From positions 1-64,000 of the IMG/VR virus record IMGVR_UViG_3300006175_000012: DNA of 64,000 nt, one strand, 5' to 3'. Below the pieces are notes generated by a model. That model saw only the letters and a program-made list of their open reading frames with translations. It had not been told where the DNA came from and searched no databases. Below are positions 53,759 through 62,914 of this stretch, one piece after another (the stretch's first letter is position 1; each line of letters starts with the position of its first letter). The stretch is from a virus. Both the position numbers and the translations under genes were made by a program.

Positions 53759-54249
53759 CTCGGCTCCCACCGGGTAGCGCGCTGCCGCGGGCCGAGCACC
53801 GCGACGACCGTGCCCATGTCGCTGGGCCGCCACAGCGCGGTCTCGAATCCGCACGCCGTCAGGTGGGTGAGCCAGGCGCGCTGCGGGTCGCTAAGGCGCC
53901 CGGTCTCGGTCTTGAGCTCGGCGAAGATCGTGCGGCGCCGGCGTGGGTGGCCGAGGACAAAATCGGGCCAGCCGCGCTCGGAGAACTTCGAGTTGTGCGT
54001 GTGGTACGTGATCCACCCGTAGTACGCGGCGGTCTCGCGGATCTTCGCGGTCCACGCCGCCTCGGTCATGCGCGCGGTCGGCCGGCGAGTGGCTCCCTCC
54101 CCCCGCGCAGGGTGCGGCCCGAGCGCGGGAGAAGGGGTCTGGGCCGCCGCGGCAGAGGCGGGGTGAGCCGCGGCGGGGGACTGGGGGAACAGCGCGTCAA
54201 GCGCGGGCTGTGCGCAACCGGTGGATGGGATGACGATGCGGCCGGTCAC
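53755..54249 (-). CDS. VRR-NUC domain nuclease (164 aa)
   Basis: GTG at 54249 (GTGA). KIRETAAYYGWITYHTHNSK, RGWPDFVLGHPRRRRTIFAE and LKTETGRLSDPQRAWL match the VRR-NUC core (pD...ELK). ATG-coupled to the methyltransferase. A Holliday-junction or restriction-type nuclease is possible. The first 80 residues are Ala/Pro-rich with no domain. Confidence 0.75.
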   Translation of the reverse strand: MTGRIVIPSTGCAQPALDALFPQSPAAAHPASAAAAQTPSPALGPHPARGEGATRRPTARMTEAAWTAKIRETAAYYGWITYHTHNSKFSERGWPDFVLGHPRRRRTIFAELKTETGRLSDPQRAWLTHLTACGFETALWRPSDMGTVVAVLGPRQRATRWEPR

Positions 54250-54797
54250 GATGCACCTGCCAATTGCCCGACCACGGCGTCGAGCACGTCCTGCGGCGGG
54301 CGCCAGAACCCCAGCGCGCCCTTGCACGGCACCGGCTGCGGCAGTCGGCGCACACGGTCGAGCGTGTAGTGGAAGACACCCGGCCCCGGCTCGCCCCACG
54401 GCGCGCAGCAGCCGGCCGCCTCATGGCAGTCGGTGATCTGCGCGAGGCCGAGGATCGAGCCGAGTGGCGCGCGCAGCCGGAACGCGCCCGTGCGCGCCAT
54501 CCAGCGGCCCATCACCGGGCGCTCTACGGCGCGCAGGTCGTAACTCTTGCCCGCGTGCAACAGGACCAGCCCGCGGCGGTGCGTGCGGGTCGTCCGGTTC
54601 TCGGTGCGCTTCGGATCGGTGTCGTCGGTGATGATCGCGTCGAGCCAGGGCTGACGGACGGTCAGCGCGCGCAGGTCGAGCGCGGAGACGGACCGCTCGG
54701 CGAGCCCCGGGGGCACCGGGTCGGCGTCGGCGTACGCGTCGCGCACCGTGGCGAGCAGACGGTCACCCAGGGCGTCGGTGTACCGAGGGCGGTTCAC
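54246..54797 (-). CDS. ASCH-domain protein (183 aa)
   Basis: LTVRQPWLDAIITDDTDPKR, TENRTTRTHRRGLVLLHAGK, GSILGLAQITDCHEA and KGALGFWRPP: the ordered motifs of ASCH domains, which bind RNA or act on modified nucleosides. ATG at 54797 overlaps the methylase stop. Confidence 0.7.
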   Translation of the reverse strand: MNRPRYTDALGDRLLATVRDAYADADPVPPGLAERSVSALDLRALTVRQPWLDAIITDDTDPKRTENRTTRTHRRGLVLLHAGKSYDLRAVERPVMGRWMARTGAFRLRAPLGSILGLAQITDCHEAAGCCAPWGEPGPGVFHYTLDRVRRLPQPVPCKGALGFWRPPQDVLDAVVGQLAGAS

Positions 54798-55741
54798 GCG
54801 GCACCTGCCCCGAAGTCCAAGACGCCTTGCGCGAACCGCTTGATCGCGAGCTGGTGATAGTCCTCGCTGAGGTCGATGCCGATGTACCGGCGGCCGAGCT
54901 TGCGCGCCGCTTCGCCGGTAGTTCCGGACCCGGAAAAGGGATCGAGCACAGTGCCGCCGGGCTTACAGCCAGCCTTGATGCAGCGCAGCGCCAACTCGAC
55001 CGGCATCACCGCGAAGTGCGCCTCGGGATACGGCCGCGTGCCGAACGCCCACACGTCGCCGGGATTACGCCCCCGCGCGCTCGGTCCCGCGTACGGCGCC
55101 GTCGCGGTGCGCGGCAGGCTCGCATTGCGCGCACGGAAAGCGCTTGCGCCCGCGATCCGCTCGGGCGCCCTGTGCGGCTCCCGGATCGCGTCGAGATCGA
55201 ACCAGTAGCGCTGCGACCTGGTGAACAGGTCCACGCTCTCGTAGCAGTGGGAAAGCCTGTCGGTGACGGATTCCGGCATCGAGTTGGTGACGTGCCAGAT
55301 GCCCTTGTTGCGCACGTTCCAGCCGTCGTCTTGCAGGGCGATGCGCAGCCGGTCGGGAACGAGCAGCAGGTTCTTGGGCCCGTATCCGGGGACGCGAGTG
55401 GGTCGCGCGACGTGGTCGTGATCGCCCCCGGTGAGGTTGCCGCCGCGGTTGCCGCCCTGGCCTCCCGCGCTGTACGAGTCGTCGATGTTGATCCAGCAGG
55501 TGCCGTCCTTGGCGAGCACCCGCTTAGCCTCGGCGAACACGGCGCGCATGGTCTCGACATACTCGGCGGGGGAGGTCTCCAGCCCGTACTGCCCGTCGAC
55601 GCCGTAGTCACGCAGGCCGAAATACGGCGGGCTGGTGACGATGCAGTCCACGGACTCGTCCGGCATCTCGCGCAACCCTTCGAGCGCGTCGCCGAGAATG
55701 AGCCGCACCTGCTCGTCGGCGTAGTATTCGCGGGGGCTCAT
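54794..55741 (-). CDS. Beta-class DNA N6-adenine/N4-cytosine methyltransferase
   Basis: 315 residues, ATG at 55741. VDCIVTSPPYFGLRDYGVDG contains catalytic TSPPY (36-40) and, at the C-terminus, LDPFSGSGTTGEAARKLGRR is the SAM-binding FxGxG motif; the TSPPY-before-FxGxG order is the beta class. S before PPY fits N4-cytosine methylases as well as N6-adenine ones. Next to a VRR-NUC, ASCH and a PD-(D/E)XK gene. Confidence 0.85.
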   Translation of the reverse strand: MSPREYYADEQVRLILGDALEGLREMPDESVDCIVTSPPYFGLRDYGVDGQYGLETSPAEYVETMRAVFAEAKRVLAKDGTCWINIDDSYSAGGQGGNRGGNLTGGDHDHVARPTRVPGYGPKNLLLVPDRLRIALQDDGWNVRNKGIWHVTNSMPESVTDRLSHCYESVDLFTRSQRYWFDLDAIREPHRAPERIAGASAFRARNASLPRTATAPYAGPSARGRNPGDVWAFGTRPYPEAHFAVMPVELALRCIKAGCKPGGTVLDPFSGSGTTGEAARKLGRRYIGIDLSEDYHQLAIKRFAQGVLDFGAGAA

Positions 55742-56253
55742 GCCGAAAGCACCTCCCTGATCGCGGCATCGAACGGAAATTCCTTGAATTGCTTACCGCC
55801 CTGCGTCCCAGGCGGCTTGATATGCACGAGTTGCCGGTGCTGACTCGGGCCGAGGTAGGCGATCGTGCGTATATCGAGAGCCACCAAGGCCAATACGTCG
55901 AACTCGCCTGGCGCATAACGTCGCTTTGCGCCCTTAGCGCGCTTGACCGTGAAGGAATAGACCGGCGCGAGAAGCTGCTCCCCGCGGGGAATGCGTCGCA
56001 AGTTGCGCGTTGATTTGACCTGGACACGGACAAGTCGTGCGCCTAGATCGACAGCTACGTCATATGGGCAGTTTTGGTCAGCCAGAAACGCCAGATAGCC
56101 CACCAGTAGTAGGTCGGCGCACACCAGGTGCTCTGCGGCAGTTCCGGCTGCCAGGTCGCTGACTTCGCTAAGCGGCCCTCTGATCTTCGGGGAAGGAGCG
56201 CGACGCACCTCGACCGCGAGCTCCAACTGCTCGTTCGCATCAATGAGCGTCAC
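55738..56253 (-). CDS. PD-(D/E)XK endonuclease-like protein (171 aa)
   Basis: GTG at 56253. CPYDVAVDLGARLVRVQVKS carries D...QVK (the E of ExK replaced by Q), typical of group-I-intron-like/PD-(D/E)XK nucleases, followed by FDVLALVALDIRTIAYLGPS. Possible cognate nuclease of the methylases on each side. Confidence 0.65.
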   Translation of the reverse strand: MTLIDANEQLELAVEVRRAPSPKIRGPLSEVSDLAAGTAAEHLVCADLLLVGYLAFLADQNCPYDVAVDLGARLVRVQVKSTRNLRRIPRGEQLLAPVYSFTVKRAKGAKRRYAPGEFDVLALVALDIRTIAYLGPSQHRQLVHIKPPGTQGGKQFKEFPFDAAIREVLSA

Positions 56254-56624
56254 GCTGCCGCTCCCGTCTGCTCGCGGGCGACCAGCAGCGCGGCCTCCAG
56301 GTCGGCGCCCAGCGTCGCCCGGTACGCGCGCGACCCGATCCGCTCGACGTCCGGAACCGACGGGCTGCCCGCCGCGCGCGGGAACGGCACCGCGACCGCC
56401 CACAGCGTGCGCGTGTCGCCCCGGCGCGCGACCGTGACGTACACGGCGTCGGAAAGCACCGTCAGCGTCACACCGCCCCGCCCGGCTGCCGCGGGGATGC
56501 GCGGGGCGCGGTGGGTCTTGGTGAGAGTGGCGATCGTGATCGGGGCGTCAGGGCGCGCGTCGGCGAGATCGGCGCACAGGCCCAACGCAACCGTGACGGC
56601 GCGGACGGACGGATCGGTCGTCAC
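56250..56624 (-). CDS. Hypothetical protein (124 aa)
   Basis: GTG at 56624. VALGLCADLADARPDAPITI, then TLTVLSDAVYVTVARRGDTR, alternating strands and helices. No family recognised. Confidence 0.5.
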   Translation of the reverse strand: MTTDPSVRAVTVALGLCADLADARPDAPITIATLTKTHRAPRIPAAAGRGGVTLTVLSDAVYVTVARRGDTRTLWAVAVPFPRAAGSPSVPDVERIGSRAYRATLGADLEAALLVAREQTGAAA

Positions 56625-57154
56625 GACGACCGCCGCCAGCCGATGTCCGTCAGGCACGAGCGCTTGCCCATGCACGCCCCGCCGGACCGGTACGTGCACT
56701 GCACGAGACGCGCCCGGCTCAGCCAGTGCGCGGCCTTGTGCGTGACCGACCATCGGCGCCACGCGCCGTGCCGGGCGTGCTCGCGGCCCTCGTGCGCCTC
56801 AGTGGCCTGCGCGAGCATGCAGAACGGGCACGGATGCCCGTAGCCGTTGTCCTGGTTGGGATACCAGACGCGCGGGTGCTGCGGGCCCTCGCTCCAGCAC
56901 TCGGCCATCACCAGGCCGCTCAGCTCGCCGGGGACGTGCTCGGGGCAATGGATCCGATCGAAGCGGCCGACCTCGATGCCGCACACGTTGCACAGCCAGT
57001 CGAACAGCTGCGTGGTCTCGTTCCAGACGAACAGTTCGACGTACGGCAGCCGGCCGCACACGCAGCCGTCCTCGCCACGCTGGCAGCGGGTGCACTCGTC
57101 GATGTCCGGGTCGTACTGCGTGGCCAGGAGCGGCCGGGTGACGGTGTCACTCAC
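56621..57154 (-). CDS. Cysteine-rich zinc protein (177 aa)
   Basis: GTG at 57154. DECTRCQRGEDGCVCGRL, LCNVCGIEVGRFDRIHCPEH and HPCPFCMLAQATEAHEGREH give several CxxC pairs and histidines, likely two or three zinc sites. No family recognised. Confidence 0.55.
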   Translation of the reverse strand: MSDTVTRPLLATQYDPDIDECTRCQRGEDGCVCGRLPYVELFVWNETTQLFDWLCNVCGIEVGRFDRIHCPEHVPGELSGLVMAECWSEGPQHPRVWYPNQDNGYGHPCPFCMLAQATEAHEGREHARHGAWRRWSVTHKAAHWLSRARLVQCTYRSGGACMGKRSCLTDIGWRRSS

Positions 57155-57843
57155 AGCACACCACCGACCGGCTCGACGGTCACCATGATCGGGCTTGCCG
57201 CGACAGCCTCACCCGGAGCCGACGCACGCGCTTCGTCGTACTGGGTGATCCCGAAGACGATCGCGCGGCAGGCCCACAGGAACCAGTGGTCGTAGTCCCG
57301 CAGGTCCCACTCCCACGTGTCGTGGAATTGAAAGTCGGGCTGCTTGTCGGCGTCCCACCGGTCATCCGGGTTCTTGTAGAACGTGAACCTCGTCAGCGCG
57401 TCGCGCGCGCCGTCCTCGAAGCCGATCTCGTCGGACTCCAGGATTTCCCCGCGCACCGCGTCCGCCAGGCTGGACAGCTCGGGGTTGTCCTCGACCGCCT
57501 CGGCGACGTGCTCCCGGACCAGCCGTTCGAACAGTGCCTGGTCGTACTTCTTGACGCAATCGCGGTCGCTGGTCAGCTTCTGCGACCAGTAGCCCGGGTT
57601 GACGTGGCCGGCCGGGCTGCGGAAGAACTCGAACATGTCCCGCAGGCGGCTGAACACGTAGCTCTCTTCGCCTCGGTAGATGAGCGCGTTGGGCACCGTG
57701 ACCAGTTCGAAGGCGTAGGACGACGTGTCGGGGCGCTGGAAGCGCAGGTGCCGATACAGCCCGTCGTCGCGCAGGACCTTCATCTCGTGCGCCGCCGTCT
57801 CGCGGGCGAAGCGCTCGGCGATCTCGGTGTACGGGTTGGGCAT
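57151..57843 (-). CDS. Conserved-looking phage hypothetical protein (230 aa)
   Basis: ATG at 57843. LYRHLRFQRPDTSSYAFELV, then YVFSRLRDMFEFFRSPAGHV, then WEWDLRDYDHWFLWACRAIV. A type I recall from actinophages, role unknown. First gene after a large hairpin leader (57947-57981). Confidence 0.55.
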   Translation of the reverse strand: MPNPYTEIAERFARETAAHEMKVLRDDGLYRHLRFQRPDTSSYAFELVTVPNALIYRGEESYVFSRLRDMFEFFRSPAGHVNPGYWSQKLTSDRDCVKKYDQALFERLVREHVAEAVEDNPELSSLADAVRGEILESDEIGFEDGARDALTRFTFYKNPDDRWDADKQPDFQFHDTWEWDLRDYDHWFLWACRAIVFGITQYDEARASAPGEAVAASPIMVTVEPVGGVL

Positions 57844-57946
57844 TGCGTCCCCCTCGGGGATCGGATCGGATGGTTGCCCCCTCCCGGCCCCGCCCCGCCA
57901 GCTGGACGGGAACGGGACCGGTTCGCCGCGGGATGCTTCGCGGCTA

Positions 57947-57981
57947 CCGGCTGCGCGACGAGGGGGAGGACGCGCAGCCGG
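57947..57981 (-). terminator. 11-bp hairpin CCGGCTGCGCG/CGCGCAGCCGG
   Basis: Perfect arms 57947-57957 and 57971-57981 between the operons ending at 58003 and starting at 57843. The rest of 57844-58002 contains CCGATCCGATCC-type leader repeats before the ribosome-binding site GAGGGGGA. Confidence 0.65.
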
Positions 57982-58002
57982 GGCTTGATCAGGACGGGAC
58001 GG

Positions 58003-58431
58003 TCACCGCTGGAAAGGGCCGCCCGCCTGGCCTGGATCGGCGGGGGTTGCCGGCCGCTCGCGCAGGCCGTCCACGATCGCCGCGAACGTGAGCAGTTCGA
58101 TCGCCGGGATGTCCTCGATCCGGTCGTGCTCGCCCGTGACCGAGGACACGTCCGCGAGAACCTGATCGCGGGACGGCATCTGGCGCCGCCGGCCGGACTG
58201 CGCGAGCTGCTGCTCGGCGGCCTCGAACGCGCAGTCGTTCAGCGCCCGGGTCCGCTCGAGGTCGGCCTGCAACACGGCGTCACGGGACTGGGCGACCAGC
58301 TCGCACTCGCGCAGTTCCTCGGCGTAGCGGCGGTCATCGCGCGCGTGCAGCACCTCGGCGCACACGATCGCCAGCCCGACGACGGCGAGAGCGGCCACGA
58401 GCATGACCCGTAGGGCCTCACCGGCGTCCAC
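58003..58431 (-). CDS. One-span membrane protein with helical domain (142 aa)
   Basis: GTG at 58431 with GAGGAGGCGGACC upstream; ATG 58404 is the alternative. N-terminal membrane segment (VMLVAALAVVGLAIVC) and a long charged helical part (DDRRYAEELRECELVAQSRD). Rz/i-spanin-like topology would fit a lysis helper, a guess only. Confidence 0.5.
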   Translation of the reverse strand: MDAGEALRVMLVAALAVVGLAIVCAEVLHARDDRRYAEELRECELVAQSRDAVLQADLERTRALNDCAFEAAEQQLAQSGRRRQMPSRDQVLADVSSVTGEHDRIEDIPAIELLTFAAIVDGLRERPATPADPGQAGGPFQR

Positions 58432-58747
58432 GGTCCGCCTCCTCGACGTCGTCGCCGTCCAGGCCCAACTCGCCCGCGCACTCGATCTCCCGGGAACGCA
58501 GCGCCTGGTCGATGTACGACTGCGGGGCGTTGACCACCGCGCGCATGTGCCGGTTATGGTCGCGCTCGCGGTGGGCACGCTCGGCCGCGTCAGGGGTGCG
58601 GCGCTCCTCGATCCGGCCGGCCAGGCGGCCCGCGCCGCGCGAAAGCGACCACACGCCCGTGAACACGACCGCCGCGAGCAGTACCAGCCACGCCTGCACC
58701 ACCAGCGGCAGCGACGCGAACAGGTGCCACACGTGCGCGGCCTTCAC
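58418..58747 (-). CDS. One-span membrane protein (109 aa)
   Basis: Membrane segment at about 12-34 (LPLVVQAWLVLLAAVVFTGV) and a charged helical tail. Overlaps the next gene by 14 nt. No family recognised. Confidence 0.5.
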   Translation of the reverse strand: MKAAHVWHLFASLPLVVQAWLVLLAAVVFTGVWSLSRGAGRLAGRIEERRTPDAAERAHRERDHNRHMRAVVNAPQSYIDQALRSREIECAGELGLDGDDVEEADRGRR

Positions 58748-59160
58748 GGCGCACCGCCCGCAGCGCCGTCACGCCGGGCGTTGAACGCTTCGACCGCCTT
58801 CGCCCATGCCGAGAACGGCAGGATCGACGCACCGCGGCGCCACACCTCGCGCACGATCGCGCAGCCCGTGCACCGGCAGCAGCCCGACTCCAGCGGTTCC
58901 CCGCGCTCGTCCAACTCGCCGAACGTGGGGTGACCCTCCAGGGCGTCCGCGAACACGTCGCGGATCAGCGCCAACTCCGCGGTGAACTCCGCCCGGTCCT
59001 CCGCGAGCATCGCCTCACGGCAGTCGCAGGCCGTACGGTGCTCCAGGCACGCCCGGTAGCGCAGGTCCATCGTGCTACGCGGCAGATCGACACCGAGGCG
59101 CACATGGCCTGAGAACGAGACCCGCTTGAGTGGGCCGACCAACTCCTTCGTCGCGGCCAT
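58744..59160 (-). CDS. Cysteine-containing hypothetical protein (138 aa)
   Basis: ATG at 59160 in TGATG with the RecT stop. CLEHRTACDCREAMLAEDRA, LESGCCRCTGCAIVREVWRR give two CxxC groups. No family recognised. Confidence 0.5.
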   Translation of the reverse strand: MAATKELVGPLKRVSFSGHVRLGVDLPRSTMDLRYRACLEHRTACDCREAMLAEDRAEFTAELALIRDVFADALEGHPTFGELDERGEPLESGCCRCTGCAIVREVWRRGASILPFSAWAKAVEAFNARRDGAAGGAP

Positions 59161-60215
59161 CAGGCAGCCGCCCTGCGGTCCGCCGCCGCCGACTCCGCCC
59201 GGCACGCCGCACAGTCCGGATCCCAATCGCCCTCATGCGCGTGCGCGTCCACGACCTCGACCGTGTCCTGCGACACGATCGCCGCCCGGCGCGCAGCGAA
59301 GTACTGGAACACCGCGTCACCGTTCAAGCCATGTCCAGCCGCCTGCGCGCGCAGCAGCGCCTGAGACAACTCCTCCAAGTCGTGCGCGTTGTCGGCCATC
59401 TCGCGGCAGTCCTGAACGCTGAGCTGTTCAGTTGTCTGCGCCGGGCGCGGAGTGGAGACCGGAGCGGGCGCGATCTGCTCCGCCTGGACGCCCGCGACGA
59501 TGCGCAACTGCTCGCGCATGTACTCCGACGACGTCGGCACCCACTTGCGCAACCGGTGCGCCGCAGTCTTGAGCCACATCGCCTTCTCGCTCTTGCGCCA
59601 CGGCGACCACGCCTCGTCGACGCCCTTCGCGTAGGTCTTCGCCTCAGCGATGTCGAACCGATTGAGCACGATGACCTCGGAGATCGAGCCGCCCTTCATG
59701 TCCGCGTAGGCGTACACGCCCTTGAGCGGGCCGCGGTCCTCGAACCAGTCGGCGCAGTGGTACGGCTGCCGCTGCGGGCCGTCCCAGCGCGGCGGGTCGT
59801 GCCGGTCGATCGTGCCCTTCTCCCAGATGAACACGTCCTTCTCGCGCACCACCTCCACCGTCACCGAGGTCACGGCGCCCGCGCGGTAAATCAGCTCGAT
59901 CTCGCCCTGGTAGCCCTCCATACCCACGATCTCGGGGCCGTTCTTGGTCTTGCGCCAGGTCAGGTAATACTGCTCCGTGCCCGGTTCGAGGCCGAGGCGG
60001 GAGGCCTCCCATAGGGCGGTCATCAGCGACGCCGGGTTGTTCTGTGCGGCGCGCAGCAGGTCCTGGTCGCGACTAAGCACCGCGACCGCGAGGCGCGTGA
60101 ACACCTCGGGCTTCATGTGCGACGGCATGATCGCGGCGAGGTCCGCCTTGTAGGACTCGATGATCGCCGACGCTCCGTCGTTGCGCAGCGCGACCGCCGT
60201 ACTAACACTGGTCAT
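59160..60215 (-). CDS. recT: RecT-family single-strand annealing protein
   Basis: 351 residues, ATG at 60215 overlapping the exonuclease stop. Features of RecT are in order: IMPSHMKPEVFTRLAVAVLS, LWEASRLGLEPGTEQYYLTW, GMEGYQGEIELIYRAG, then VFIWEKGTIDRHDPPRWDGP and MWLKTAAHRLRKWVPTS. A C-terminal low-complexity tail (CAACRAESAAADRR) follows. It anneals ssDNA in a pair with the exonuclease upstream, as in Rac RecE/RecT. Confidence 0.92.
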   Translation of the reverse strand: MTSVSTAVALRNDGASAIIESYKADLAAIMPSHMKPEVFTRLAVAVLSRDQDLLRAAQNNPASLMTALWEASRLGLEPGTEQYYLTWRKTKNGPEIVGMEGYQGEIELIYRAGAVTSVTVEVVREKDVFIWEKGTIDRHDPPRWDGPQRQPYHCADWFEDRGPLKGVYAYADMKGGSISEVIVLNRFDIAEAKTYAKGVDEAWSPWRKSEKAMWLKTAAHRLRKWVPTSSEYMREQLRIVAGVQAEQIAPAPVSTPRPAQTTEQLSVQDCREMADNAHDLEELSQALLRAQAAGHGLNGDAVFQYFAARRAAIVSQDTVEVVDAHAHEGDWDPDCAACRAESAAADRRAAA

Positions 60216-61132
60216 GCGAAATCCCCCCTGTTGCGGGCCGGTTGAAGGCTGTAGGTCTTGCCGTTGCGCACCGTGCGCGTCGCCACGAGCTGCCCCAGGC
60301 TCTTCGCCCGGTGCCCGTCGGCGATCTGGTCGAGCACCAGCGCCTGCGCGCGGCGCTTCTCCGTCTCGGCCGCCGCTGCCGCGTCCAGCGCGTCGAAGTA
60401 CTGGTCGGCGAGGATCGGCCAGATCTCCACGTCGAGGTCGACCATGCCTTCGGGCAGGTCCTTGACCACGCGCAGCGTCTGCTCGTGCCCGTCGATCTGC
60501 GGGCGGATGTTCTCGGCGACCTGCCGCTGGAATTCCTCGGCGGCGGCGCGCATCGTTGCCGTGTCCTGCTCGTCGCGGTGGATGACGTACTCGCGGAACT
60601 CGCCCTGCGAGCCGATGAACACCATCAGCCGGCACTCCTCGAGGCCGAAGGTGTCGATGTACCAGCGGCCCTGCGCGCTGTAGTAGACGGGCACCTCGTC
60701 GGTGTTTTCCTGACCCCACTTGTCGCCGGTCAGCGCGTACTTGGCCTCGAAGACGGCCGACGGCTGGGCACGGCCGGGCTCGTAGATCAGCTGGTCGGGG
60801 TTGGCGATCTGGTAGGGGCGCTGCCGGTTGCGGTAGGTGCCGCCGCCGCGCAGTTCGAGCTCGGGGTGCCGCTCGGCGAACACCTGGCAGATCACCGGTT
60901 CCAGTCGGCGTCCCGCGTCCATCTCGGTGGTCATTTCGCGGGCCGGGACGATGCCGCGTTTGCGGTGCCACAGCGAGAACGCAGACTCCCACGGGGAGAT
61001 CCCGAGGACGGCGGCGATCTCGCTGCCGCCGATGCCGTCGGCGCGTGCGGCGTGCCACTTGGGCGAGCCGGGCTCGAACACGCCGAGCAGTTCGGCGTCA
61101 CCAACAGCGGGCAGGTCGAAGAGCGCGGTCAC
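60212..61132 (-). CDS. YqaJ/lambda-type exonuclease
   Basis: 306 residues, GTG at 61132 (GTGA). GIGGSEIAAVLGISPWESAF, NPDQLIYEPGRAQPSAVFEA with K (E-x-K core) and VPVYYSAQGRWYIDTFGLEE are typical of the YqaJ viral recombinase family. It resects DNA ends for RecT. The C-terminus is a helical region ending in KTYSLQPARNRGDFA. Part of the same operon as RecT. Confidence 0.88.
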   Translation of the reverse strand: MTALFDLPAVGDAELLGVFEPGSPKWHAARADGIGGSEIAAVLGISPWESAFSLWHRKRGIVPAREMTTEMDAGRRLEPVICQVFAERHPELELRGGGTYRNRQRPYQIANPDQLIYEPGRAQPSAVFEAKYALTGDKWGQENTDEVPVYYSAQGRWYIDTFGLEECRLMVFIGSQGEFREYVIHRDEQDTATMRAAAEEFQRQVAENIRPQIDGHEQTLRVVKDLPEGMVDLDVEIWPILADQYFDALDAAAAAETEKRRAQALVLDQIADGHRAKSLGQLVATRTVRNGKTYSLQPARNRGDFA

Positions 61133-61356
61133 GCGGCTACCTGCTCTCGCGCGCCGAACTCCGCGGCCACAGCGCCCACCAGGTCGTCGAGCAGTGCCGC
61201 AGCCTTCCAGCCGCCCGCCTGACGCTCGGCGGGATCCAGACCCTCGTCCATCTCGACGGCACGCTGCGCCAGCAGGTCCCTGAAGTCGTCCGCGTACGCC
61301 GGGTCGGCCAACTGCTCCAGGACCGCGCGGACCGTCTCCTGCGTGATGGCGCTCAT
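61129..61356 (-). CDS. Small helical protein upstream of the exonuclease (75 aa)
   Basis: ATG at 61356. TVRAVLEQLADPAYADDFRD, EMDEGLDPAERQAGGWKAAA, a helical acidic protein. ATGA/GTGA overlaps on both sides. Confidence 0.5.
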   Translation of the reverse strand: MSAITQETVRAVLEQLADPAYADDFRDLLAQRAVEMDEGLDPAERQAGGWKAAALLDDLVGAVAAEFGAREQVAA

Positions 61357-61730
61357 CGGGCACCCGCGCTCTCGCCCAGCACCATCCACGCCGTCACGTC
61401 CACGAGCCGCCACACCCACACCGCGCGGCCCGCCGTCACGGACAACTCCAAGCCCGACACGGTGCGCACCACGCTGCCCGTCGCCCCATGCGCGGCGAAC
61501 TCCACCCGCAGCCAGCACGGCCGCTCGCCCTCATCGAGGATGTAATCCCCGGGCATCAGCGCGACCGGGTCAAGGCGGGAACGGCGCGCCGTGCGCGGGA
61601 AGATCTCCCGCGACTCGCCCTGCCCGTACACCGGCTCGTCGAAGTCGTTCATCTCGGCGCGGAACACGTCCGGCAGCTCAGGCGGCGCGGCGTGCTTCGG
61701 CCCGGCCGGGGCCAGCGTCAGGGCGCTCAC
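61353..61730 (-). CDS. Strand-rich hypothetical protein (125 aa)
   Basis: GTG at 61730. YILDEGERPCWLRVEFAAHG, SVVRTVSGLELSVTAGRAVW, beta-rich. No family recognised. Confidence 0.5.
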   Translation of the reverse strand: MSALTLAPAGPKHAAPPELPDVFRAEMNDFDEPVYGQGESREIFPRTARRSRLDPVALMPGDYILDEGERPCWLRVEFAAHGATGSVVRTVSGLELSVTAGRAVWVWRLVDVTAWMVLGESAGAR

Positions 61731-62875
61731 CGGGAGGCCTCCGTCTCGTTCAGCCCCGCGCGGAACGCCTCCACCAGGCCCGCGGCCTCGCCGGGCGCCA
61801 GCAGCCACACCGGCGCGCCCGGCCCCAAAACGACTTCCTCGCCCTCGGCCGGCTGCGCGACCACCCGCTTCTCGGCGTCCACCTCCGCGGACTCCACCAG
61901 CGACCACACGCCGCCGGCGAGCATCCATGCGCCGTGCTGCACCAGCAGTTCCGTAGCCGTGTGCTCCGAGCCGTCCGCCGGGACGCCGGGGACAGCGGAC
62001 ATGCGCGCCGGGATCGAGAGAATCTTGTGGCGCTTGGGCAGCGGCGGGCCGGCCTGGTCCGCGTCTTCGCGCGGGACAGGGGGAGCGGTGTCGTCGCGGT
62101 GCACCGGCGAGGACGGGCGGCTGCCGTCGCTGCGCACCATCCCGTCCGTGCTGGCCACGGCGTCCCACGGGTGCGGCTGCGCGAGAACCTGCGTCACCTC
62201 GACCGCCGCGAGGCCGGGCTTGCCGTCGGCCTTGCGCGGGTCTGGCATGCCGGGCGTGTACAGGGGCTCCGGGAACTGCATCGTCTCGTCCAGCGGCCGA
62301 TGCGCGTTCGCGTGCAGCCTCGCCAAGCCCTCGCCGATGGCCGCTGTGTCGATCTCCAGCTCGACCCGCTCGCCGGTGACCCGCTCGATCATGTCCTCGG
62401 TCGCTGCGGCCTCGGCGAGCTTCCGTGTCACCCGCAGACCGGCCGCCATTGCTGCGGCAGTGCGAGTTTCGACCGTCTCCTGCTCGTCGGCGCGAGCGTT
62501 GAGCTGATCCCACGCGTCCTGCAGGAGTTCGACCGCGCCGCGCCAGGTCATCTCGGGGCGCAGTTCCCCGTCGAGCGAGAGCATCGCGATGTGCCGCAGC
62601 AGGTACGCCGGGCGCGAACCGTCCAGGTCGGTCGGCGACGCCGCGCCGGGCGGCTTGCGCTGTCCGGCGAGGTATCCGACGGCCTTGTGCAGCTCCGCGC
62701 GGATCTGCTCGACAACCCACTGCGATTGCCCGGTGGGGTCGGTGGGCGGCAACGGCTCGTCGTCCTGCCGTGCGGGCCCGGCGAGCCAGGACTTGAGGGA
62801 GAACCCTGATTGCTCATTCTTTGCCTTGCCCCGCTTGGTACTGCGCGCGGGGCGCTCTACAGTTGTGGTGCCCAC
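61727..62875 (-). CDS. Conserved-looking phage hypothetical protein (382 aa)
   Basis: GTG at 62875 with GGGAGGAATTACAG upstream. Basic N-terminus (RPARSTKRGKAKNEQ), a helical region (IRAELHKAVGYLAGQRKPPG, WRGAVELLQDAWDQLNARAD), a central loop and a strand-rich C-terminus (MLAGGVWSLVESAEVDAEKR). First gene of the recT operon. No family recognised. Confidence 0.55.
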   Translation of the reverse strand: MGTTTVERPARSTKRGKAKNEQSGFSLKSWLAGPARQDDEPLPPTDPTGQSQWVVEQIRAELHKAVGYLAGQRKPPGAASPTDLDGSRPAYLLRHIAMLSLDGELRPEMTWRGAVELLQDAWDQLNARADEQETVETRTAAAMAAGLRVTRKLAEAAATEDMIERVTGERVELEIDTAAIGEGLARLHANAHRPLDETMQFPEPLYTPGMPDPRKADGKPGLAAVEVTQVLAQPHPWDAVASTDGMVRSDGSRPSSPVHRDDTAPPVPREDADQAGPPLPKRHKILSIPARMSAVPGVPADGSEHTATELLVQHGAWMLAGGVWSLVESAEVDAEKRVVAQPAEGEEVVLGPGAPVWLLAPGEAAGLVEAFRAGLNETEASR

Positions 62876-62914
62876 CTGTAATTCCTCCCGAAATGAGTGA
62901 GAAGGTGGATGGAC

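Noticed and set aside
59160-61058. A fused exonuclease-RecT protein
   Set aside because: The frame is open, but its first part is a shadow of the exonuclease gene. The ATG at 60215 gives a normal RecT.
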